Source: Actinomycetes bacterium (lineage in GTDB: Bacteria; Actinomycetota; Acidimicrobiia; Acidimicrobiales; RAAP-2). From it: 13,390 nt of DNA. Shown one piece after another: positions 8,734 through 13,390 of this stretch. The notes below the pieces were generated by a model, which did not search any database, had not been told where the DNA came from, and worked only from the letters and a program-made list of their open reading frames with translations. Every line of letters begins with the position of its first letter. The stretch's first letter is position 1. Both the position numbers and the translations under genes were made by a program. The stretch is from positions 1-13,390 of the forward strand of contig JAKCEC010000020.1 in assembly GCA_021841725.1 (NCBI GenBank). The letters run 5' to 3'.

Positions 8734-9788
8734 GTTCACCCGTGAAGACCGATCGGCCCGTCACGATCGAAGAGATCGTCGCTGACGTGCGCTCGCGCGG
8801 TGACGCGGCGCTCGTGGAGTGGAGTCGGCGCCTGGACCAGACCACGGCCGACGCGCCCCAGCGGGCCGTGGCCTACGGCGACGTCCCCATCGCCGCCATC
8901 ATGGACGCGGCGCAGTCGGTGCGTACCTGGCACGCGGCCCAGCGTCCGCGCGACGTGACCCTCGAGGTCTCACCGGGCGTGACGCTCGAACGCCGTTGGA
9001 GCCCCATTCGTTCCGTGGGCGTCTACGTGCCCAAGGGACTGGTGTCCTCTCTCATCATGGGCGCGGTGCCCGCCCAGGTGGCGGGGGTTGAGCGCATCGT
9101 GGTCTGTACGCCGCCGAGCGGCGCGCCGGCGGTGGCCGCCGCGGCGGCCCTGCTGGGAATCGACGAGGTGTGGGCCCTCGGGGGCGCCCAGGCCATCGCC
9201 GCCATGGCCTACGGCACCGAATCCATCGCGGCGGTGGACAAGATCGTCGGGCCCGGCGGCGGTGCGGTGAACACCGCCAAGTTGCTCGTGAGCAAGGACG
9301 TTGCCATTGACTTGCCCGCCGGACCGAGCGAGATCGTGGTGGTGGCGGACCTCGGCTTCGACGAGGCCATCATCCAACAAGAGATCGACGCGCAAATGGA
9401 GCACGGGCCCGACAGTCGGGCGTTCGTGGTGCGCGTGGGCGAGGACCTCGACGCGGCACTGGCCGAGGTGGAGGCGTACGCCGCCGAACACGTCGCCTTG
9501 CTGGGCGCGCGCGCGGAGTCCCTGGCCGGACGCATCCGCAACGCCGGCGCGGTCTTCGTGGGACCCTACTCGCCGGTGCCCGCGGGCGACTACGCCACCG
9601 GCGGCAATCACGTGTTGCCGACGGGGGGGTGGTCGAAGGTCTCGGGGGGTCTCGGGCTCGAGACCTTCATGAAGGCCGTGACCGTCCAACGCGTGTCGCG
9701 CGACGGACTCGAGCGCCTCGCGCCGACCATCGAGGCCCTGGCCGAACTCGAGGGGATGATCGCCCACAAGGCGACGGCGCGCCGATGA
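8730..9788 (+). CDS. hisD: histidinol dehydrogenase, compact and divergent (HisD)
   Basis: This 352-residue enzyme would oxidise histidinol to histidine in two NAD-dependent steps, ending the pathway. Matched to the E. coli enzyme from memory, the zinc ligands are Q222, H225, D287 and H346, the catalytic pair is E253-H254, and other substrate residues S200, H294 and E341 are kept. It is about 82 residues shorter. The losses are about 31 at the N-terminus, 3 in the YVPGG loop (here YVPKG), 3 before AIDLPAGPSE, about 36 between the zinc histidine and the catalytic pair, and about 9 at the C-terminus. The NAD-contacting Asn of GPGN is Gly (GPGG, G177). With catalytic residues intact and the gene inside the his operon, it is probably active, but cofactor handling may differ. 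The start overlaps hisG by ATGA, and the stop overlaps the next gene by ATGA. The Shine-Dalgarno is weak, fitting coupled translation. Confidence 0.93.
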   Translation: MSSPVKTDRPVTIEEIVADVRSRGDAALVEWSRRLDQTTADAPQRAVAYGDVPIAAIMDAAQSVRTWHAAQRPRDVTLEVSPGVTLERRWSPIRSVGVYVPKGLVSSLIMGAVPAQVAGVERIVVCTPPSGAPAVAAAAALLGIDEVWALGGAQAIAAMAYGTESIAAVDKIVGPGGGAVNTAKLLVSKDVAIDLPAGPSEIVVVADLGFDEAIIQQEIDAQMEHGPDSRAFVVRVGEDLDAALAEVEAYAAEHVALLGARAESLAGRIRNAGAVFVGPYSPVPAGDYATGGNHVLPTGGWSKVSGGLGLETFMKAVTVQRVSRDGLERLAPTIEALAELEGMIAHKATARR

Positions 9789-11305
9789 GTACGCCGCGCG
9801 CCCTCGACAGTTACCAGTGGCCGCCGTCCAACGACGAGCTGGCGGCCCGCGTCGGCCTGCGCCCCGAGCAGATCCTGCGCTTCGACGGCAACACGCCGGC
9901 CACGCCGCCCGCCAGTGCTCGACCGGCGACGCTGGCCAAGGCGCTGGCCGACGTGAACGAGTACGACCGTGGTCGCTACGCGCCGCTGCGCCAGGCGATC
10001 GCCGCCTACCACCAGGTGGGCGTCGACCAGGTGTCCCTCGGCGCGGGTAGTGACGAGTTCATCGTGTTGTTGGCGGCCCTCTTCGCCGAGAACGGGACGG
10101 TGGCCAGCGTACCCGGCGATTCGTACTCGATGTACCGTTACGCCGCGGGCATGGCCGGCGCGACGATGGTCGAGGACCCCGCTCGCGCGGACCTCGTCTT
10201 CGTGTGCCGTCCCAATAATCCGACCGGCGAGCTCTGCGACGTCCCGCGGGTCGCGGGTCAGCTGGTCATCGACGAGGCGTACGCCCAGTACGCCGGCGTC
10301 GACGAGATCGCTCGCGTGCGCGACGGCGCCATCGTGCTGCGCACCTTCTCCAAGGCCTTCGGGTTGGCGGGCGCGCGCGTGGGGTACGCCATCGCGAGTC
10401 CGGAGATGACGCGCGTCATCAACTCGCGTCAGGCCCCCCTGTCGGTGTCGTCGCTCTCGGCGGCGCTGGCCCTGGCGGCCATCTCTTCGCCCCTCGACGT
10501 GAGCGCTCAGGTGGCCGAACGCGACCGGATGGCGCGAGAGTTGGCGACGCTGGGGCTCACCGCGTTGGCGTCCTACACCAATTTCTTGTTCATCCCGATG
10601 GAGAACCCCCAGGCGCTCGTCGAGCGGATGTTGCCCTACGGCGTCATGCTGCGCGCGTACGCGCGGGGACTGCGCATCTCCATCCGCGACGAGATCGACG
10701 ACGATATCCTGCTCGGGGCTCTGCGCGCGGAACTGCTCGGTGAACCCCTCCAGGACGCGCCACTGCGCTACCGGCGCGCCACCGCCGAGACCCTGCTCAA
10801 CCTTCGACTCCGGGTGCCCGGCGAGGGCCGCGTGTACGTCAACACCGGGGAGGGGTTCTACGACCACATGCTCACGCAGTTGGCGTTCCACGGGGGAATG
10901 GACCTGCGACTCGAGGGGGTCGGTGACCTCGAGACGGGTGATCACCACACCGTGGAGGACATGTTCCGCGCCTTCGGTGAGGCGCTGGACCAGGCGCTCG
11001 GCGATCGCAAGGGACTCGCGCGCTACGGCGAGTCGCGCGTGCCCATGGACGAGGCCCTGGCGCACGCCGTGGTCGATCTCTCCGGACGCGCCAAGGCCAC
11101 GCTGAAGATCGAGCCCGACCCGGGCATGGCGGCGCACGCCCTCGAATCCCTCGCGCAGACGGCGCGCATCACGCTGCACGTCACCGCGACCGGCGAGAAT
11201 GCGCACCACGTCGCCGAAGCGGCCTTTAAGGCGGTCGGGCGCGCGATGCACCAGGCCCTGGTGCGTGAGGGTTCACTGGTGCGATCGACCAAGGGTTCGC
11301 TATGA
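9785..11305 (+). CDS. hisCB: HisC-HisB fusion: histidinol-phosphate aminotransferase / imidazoleglycerol-phosphate dehydratase
   Basis: One uninterrupted 506-residue chain carries two histidine enzymes. Residues 1 to about 320 are a fold-type I PLP aminotransferase: GAGSDEF (87-92), PNNPTG (143-148), IDEAYAQY (162-169), Schiff-base lysine K190 in RTFSKAFGLAGARVGY, and phosphate-binding R297 in LRISI. Residues about 328-506 are a dehydratase: GFYDHM (357-362), DHHTVED (386-392), PMDEALAH, SGR and NAHHVAEA (472-479), with the canonical STKG near the end. The dehydratase part lacks roughly 8-15 residues after SGR. The linker (about 318-328) holds no ATG, GTG or TTG codon in frame, so a separate dehydratase would have to start well inside the aminotransferase. 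There is no phosphatase domain, so this is not the E. coli-type HisNB fusion. ATGA overlaps link it to hisD and hisH. Confidence 0.94.
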   Translation: MSTPRALDSYQWPPSNDELAARVGLRPEQILRFDGNTPATPPASARPATLAKALADVNEYDRGRYAPLRQAIAAYHQVGVDQVSLGAGSDEFIVLLAALFAENGTVASVPGDSYSMYRYAAGMAGATMVEDPARADLVFVCRPNNPTGELCDVPRVAGQLVIDEAYAQYAGVDEIARVRDGAIVLRTFSKAFGLAGARVGYAIASPEMTRVINSRQAPLSVSSLSAALALAAISSPLDVSAQVAERDRMARELATLGLTALASYTNFLFIPMENPQALVERMLPYGVMLRAYARGLRISIRDEIDDDILLGALRAELLGEPLQDAPLRYRRATAETLLNLRLRVPGEGRVYVNTGEGFYDHMLTQLAFHGGMDLRLEGVGDLETGDHHTVEDMFRAFGEALDQALGDRKGLARYGESRVPMDEALAHAVVDLSGRAKATLKIEPDPGMAAHALESLAQTARITLHVTATGENAHHVAEAAFKAVGRAMHQALVREGSLVRSTKGSL

Positions 11306-11856
11306 GCGAGGTGGTGGTCGTCGACTACGGCGCGGGCAACACCCGTTCGGTGTGCGCCGCGTTGACGCACCTCGGGCGAACGAGTACCGTCAGCGCCGAC
11401 CCCCGGCTCATTCACGAGGCGCCCCACGTCATCTTGCCCGGCGTCGGCTCCGCGCGCAGCGCCATGACCCACCTCGAAGAGACCGGCGCGGCCACCGCGC
11501 TTCGTGAACGCTTCGCGGCCGACCAGCCCCTGTTGGGAATATGCCTGGGCATGCAATTAGCGCTGCAGGCAAGTGAGGAGGACGGCGGCGTCAAGGGTCT
11601 GGGATTGCTCGAGGGCATCGTGGTGCGCCTGGATGCGCCGCGCATCCCACGACTCGGGTGGGCGCTCGTGGAGCCCTGGGGCGAGACGTTCTACTTCGCG
11701 CACTCCTTCGTCGCGGAGTCACCCGACGTGGTGGCCACGTCCGAGGGCCTCGTCGCGGCCGTGCGACGAGGTTCTTTCCTCGGCGTGCAGTTCCACCCCG
11801 AGAAGAGCGACGCCGCCGGACTGGAGTTCTTGGCCTCATGCCTCTCCCTCGCCTAA
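11302..11856 (+). CDS. hisH: imidazole glycerol phosphate synthase, glutamine amidotransferase subunit (HisH)
   Basis: This 184-residue class I glutaminase supplies ammonia to HisF. The nucleophile is C81 in LGICLGMQL, and the rest of the triad is H165 and E167 in VQFHPEKS. The N-terminus VVVVDYGAGNTRSV and the LPGVGS oxyanion region (45-50) are typical. It is shorter than most HisH proteins (about 200): the RIPRLGWALVEP stretch runs almost directly into FYFAHSF, with the usual loop between them reduced. The ATG overlaps the hisCB stop (ATGA), with AAGGG upstream. The gene ends 19 bp inside hisF, which suggests tight co-translation of the two subunits of one complex. Confidence 0.96.
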   Translation: MSEVVVVDYGAGNTRSVCAALTHLGRTSTVSADPRLIHEAPHVILPGVGSARSAMTHLEETGAATALRERFAADQPLLGICLGMQLALQASEEDGGVKGLGLLEGIVVRLDAPRIPRLGWALVEPWGETFYFAHSFVAESPDVVATSEGLVAAVRRGSFLGVQFHPEKSDAAGLEFLASCLSLA

Positions 11857-12590
11857 TCCCGTGCCTCGACGTCGCGGCCGGTCGCGTCGTGAAGGGGGTC
11901 AGTTTCGTCAACCTTCGCGACGTCGGTGATCCGGTGGAACTGGCGCAGCACTACAGCGCCGGTGGCGCCGACGAGCTCGTGTTCCTCGACATCACGGCGA
12001 CCCCCGAGGGCGCCGGTACCATGGTCCACGTCGTCGAGCGCGTGGCCGACGTGCTGGAGATCCCCTTTACCGTGGGTGGCGGCATCCGGTCGGTGAGTGA
12101 CGCTTCGCGCATCATCGAAGCCGGGGCCGACCGCGTGTCGCTCAATTCCGCGGCCCTCGCCGACCCCGAACTCATCACCGAGATCGCCCGTCGTTTCGGC
12201 TCCCAGGCGGTGGTCGTCGCCATCGACGCCGGTGACGAGGTCGTCTACACCCACGGGGGACGCGTCGCCACCGACATCGCCACGGTGCCCTGGGCGGTGG
12301 AAGCGGCCGCGCGCGGCGCGGGCGAGATCTTGCTGACGTCGATTGCGCGTGACGGCCAGCGCACGGGCTTCGACCTCGAGCTGACCGAATCGGTGCGCGA
12401 CGCGGTGGACATCCCGGTCATCGCCTCGGGCGGGGCCGGGTCGGCCCGGCACGTGGCCGACGCGCTGCGCGTGACCGACGCGGCGCTGGTGGCTTCTATC
12501 GTGCACGAGAATCCGGCGGGACTGCCGGGACTGCGCCGCGAGATCGAGGCGTTCGGTATCGTGCTGCGTGCGCTGAAGGAGAGAACATGA
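11838..12590 (+). CDS. hisF: imidazole glycerol phosphate synthase, cyclase subunit (HisF)
   Basis: This 250-residue TIM barrel uses ammonia from HisH to turn PRFAR into imidazole glycerol phosphate and AICAR. Catalytic aspartates are D11 in [16 protein letters not shown] and D130 in VVVAIDAG. Phosphate sites are FTVGGGIRS (77-85) and VIASGGAGS (194-202). The C-terminus [17 protein letters not shown] matches the family ending. I chose the ATG at 11838, which gives the standard N-terminus [11 protein letters not shown], although it lies inside the end of hisH in another frame; a GGAG sits about 12 bases upstream. The stop overlaps the next start as ATGA. Confidence 0.97.
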   Translation: MPLPRLIPCLDVAAGRVVKGVSFVNLRDVGDPVELAQHYSAGGADELVFLDITATPEGAGTMVHVVERVADVLEIPFTVGGGIRSVSDASRIIEAGADRVSLNSAALADPELITEIARRFGSQAVVVAIDAGDEVVYTHGGRVATDIATVPWAVEAAARGAGEILLTSIARDGQRTGFDLELTESVRDAVDIPVIASGGAGSARHVADALRVTDAALVASIVHENPAGLPGLRREIEAFGIVLRALKERT

Positions 12591-13132
12591 CCGGTGAACT
12601 GCGCGCGGCCATCGTCCAAGACGACGCCACCGGCCGCGTCTTGATGCTCGGGTGGATGGACGAAGAGGCGCTGGCGCTCACCCGCTCCAGCGGTACGGTG
12701 CACTTCTACTCGCGCTCGCGTCAACAACTGTGGCAGAAGGGCGAGACCAGCGGCAACTACCTGCGCGTCGTCGAGGTCGTTCTCGACTGCGACGAGGACG
12801 CGGTACTGGTGCGCGCGAGGGCGGACGGACCGACCTGTCACGACGGGTCGACTTCGTGCTTCACGCCGTGGCTGTGGCGCAAGATCCTCCAGCGCGAGGA
12901 GCAGAACGAGGAGTCCTCCTACGTCGCGTCGTCGTTGCGGCGGGGCACGCCCTTTCTCGCGCGCAAGGTCGGCGAAGAGGCGGTGGAGACCGTGGTCGCG
13001 GCGCTCGACGAGAGCGACGAGCGATTCGTCTCCGAAGCGGCCGACCTCTGGTTCCACCTGTTGATGCTGTTGCGCAGTCGCGGTGTGGACCCCGCGGACC
13101 TCGAGGACGAATTACGCCGACGCGAGAGATGA
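12587..13132 (+). CDS. hisIE: bifunctional phosphoribosyl-AMP cyclohydrolase / phosphoribosyl-ATP pyrophosphatase (HisIE)
   Basis: This 181-residue bifunctional enzyme performs histidine steps two and three. The HisI cyclohydrolase domain (about 1-100) shows VLMLGWMDEEAL, SRSRQQLWQKGETSGN, the metal-binding LDCDEDA (66-72) and the zinc cysteines C84 and C91 in GPTCHDGSTSCF. The HisE pyrophosphohydrolase domain (about 108-181) shows SSYVASSL, KVGEEAVETV (127-136) and EAADLWFHLL (150-159), the MazG-like acidic metal site. The linker between domains is very short. The gene starts at ATGA overlapping the hisF stop, with AAGGAG six bases upstream, the best Shine-Dalgarno in the operon. It is the last gene of the his operon here. 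Confidence 0.96.
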   Translation: MTGELRAAIVQDDATGRVLMLGWMDEEALALTRSSGTVHFYSRSRQQLWQKGETSGNYLRVVEVVLDCDEDAVLVRARADGPTCHDGSTSCFTPWLWRKILQREEQNEESSYVASSLRRGTPFLARKVGEEAVETVVAALDESDERFVSEAADLWFHLLMLLRSRGVDPADLEDELRRRER

Positions 13133-13316
13133 CGACCTTCGACGGGCGTTAGCCGACGGGGCCGCGCCGGCGCGGCGCGTGGGCGCGGGGTTCCCTCGGG
13201 TTCACGACGGGACTAACGCGCGGGCCCGGCGGTGCCGCACGACACTCTCGCGTGCGCGCGGGGTGCGTTGACGCGCTCGCGTCTGGTGGACGCAACCCAC
13301 GCGCTGCGCGTCGTGA
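13133..13316. other. GC-rich gap between convergent genes with inverted repeats
   Basis: No gene is supported in these 184 bases. The stretch contains several short perfect inverted repeats: a 16-bp palindrome GCCGCGCCGGCGCGGC (13161-13176), GACGCG-CT-CGCGTC (13270-13283) and ACGCGC-T-GCGCGT (13299-13311). It separates the 3' ends of hisIE and a minus-strand gene. It probably holds transcription stop signals for both, but no T-run marks a classical intrinsic terminator. Confidence 0.45.
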
Positions 13317-13390
13317 TCAGAGGTAGTGGGGCGGTACCTCGTGCTGGTCGCGACGGGCCCGGCGCAGTTCGTCCTTGAGTCGCGCGATCT
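13317..13390 (-). CDS. 3' end of an unidentified gene
   Basis: On the minus strand an open frame enters from the right edge and ends at TGA (13317-13319). The visible 23 codons read as a charged, probably helical tail, IARLKDELRRARRDQ, then HEVPPHYL. The composition looks coding (G or C in nearly every third position). The fragment is too short to name a family. It converges on the his operon. Confidence 0.55.
   Translation of the reverse strand, partial: IARLKDELRRARRDQHEVPPHYL

Noticed and set aside
10700..10830. HisC-HisB fusion as a sequencing artefact
   Set aside because: A GTGA at 10740 could look like a lost gene overlap. However, its GTG and TGA are in the two frames not used by either domain, so two compensating errors would be needed.
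9608..11251. A 547-codon open frame on the minus strand opposite hisCB
   Set aside because: It is antisense to a clearly recognised pair of enzyme domains. Its translation is rich in Arg, His, Gly and Asp with no recognisable domain, as expected from the mirror frame of GC-rich coding DNA.
11060..11300. E. coli-type HisB (phosphatase-dehydratase) in the fusion
   Set aside because: No DxDGT-type HAD motif occurs in the chain. The N-terminal partner has the PLP lysine and PNNPTG of an aminotransferase.
13083..13271. A short plus-strand frame after hisIE
   Set aside because: It begins inside hisIE in another frame and has Arg/Ala/Thr-rich composition. No Shine-Dalgarno or homology is visible.

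Overview
This is a high-GC, gene-dense bacterial segment that reads most naturally as an actinobacterium. The evidence is the GC-rich third codon positions, many GTG starts and 4-nt ATGA/GTGA gene overlaps, start codons that lack a Shine-Dalgarno but follow TANNNT boxes, and a two-helix membrane protein of a type I associate with Actinobacteria. A more exact placement, for example Acidimicrobiia, would be a guess.

Layout. (a) 1-1756, plus strand: the 3' part of an iron-type ABC transporter ATPase, then an FTR1-like membrane protein and a small two-helix membrane protein. (b) 1762-6093, minus strand: an OsmC-type peroxidase, a DUF805 membrane protein, phosphoenolpyruvate carboxylase (ppc) and, upstream of it, a class I SAM methyltransferase. 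(c) 6129-6160: a perfect 13-bp stem-loop ending the next minus-strand unit, a conserved two-helix envelope protein (6178-6744) with an AT-rich, palindrome-bearing upstream region. (d) 6848-13132: a histidine biosynthesis locus. hisA is on the minus strand. Diverging from it across 30 bp is a plus-strand operon: TrpR/YerC-family regulator, hisG, hisD, hisC-hisB fusion, hisH, hisF, hisIE. (e) 13133-13390: a GC-rich gap with several inverted repeats, then the 3' end of an unidentified minus-strand gene.

How the genes work together. The locus encodes every histidine step except histidinol-phosphate phosphatase: HisG, HisIE, HisA, HisH/HisF, the dehydratase and aminotransferase (fused in one chain) and HisD. 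Five of the six operon junctions are ATGA overlaps and the sixth is a 19-bp overlap, so the enzymes are probably made by coupled translation. The first gene is a TrpR-like repressor candidate. A near-palindrome with a TTAA centre lies in the divergent promoter region, where one repressor could control both hisA and the operon.

Most notable points: the HisC-IGPD fusion with no usable internal start at the junction; a HisD about 80 residues shorter than the E. coli enzyme that keeps all catalytic and zinc residues; the divergent regulatory region; and an FTR1-like protein that keeps both ExxE motifs but lacks the arginine before each. No CRISPR array, insertion sequence, tRNA or rRNA was seen.
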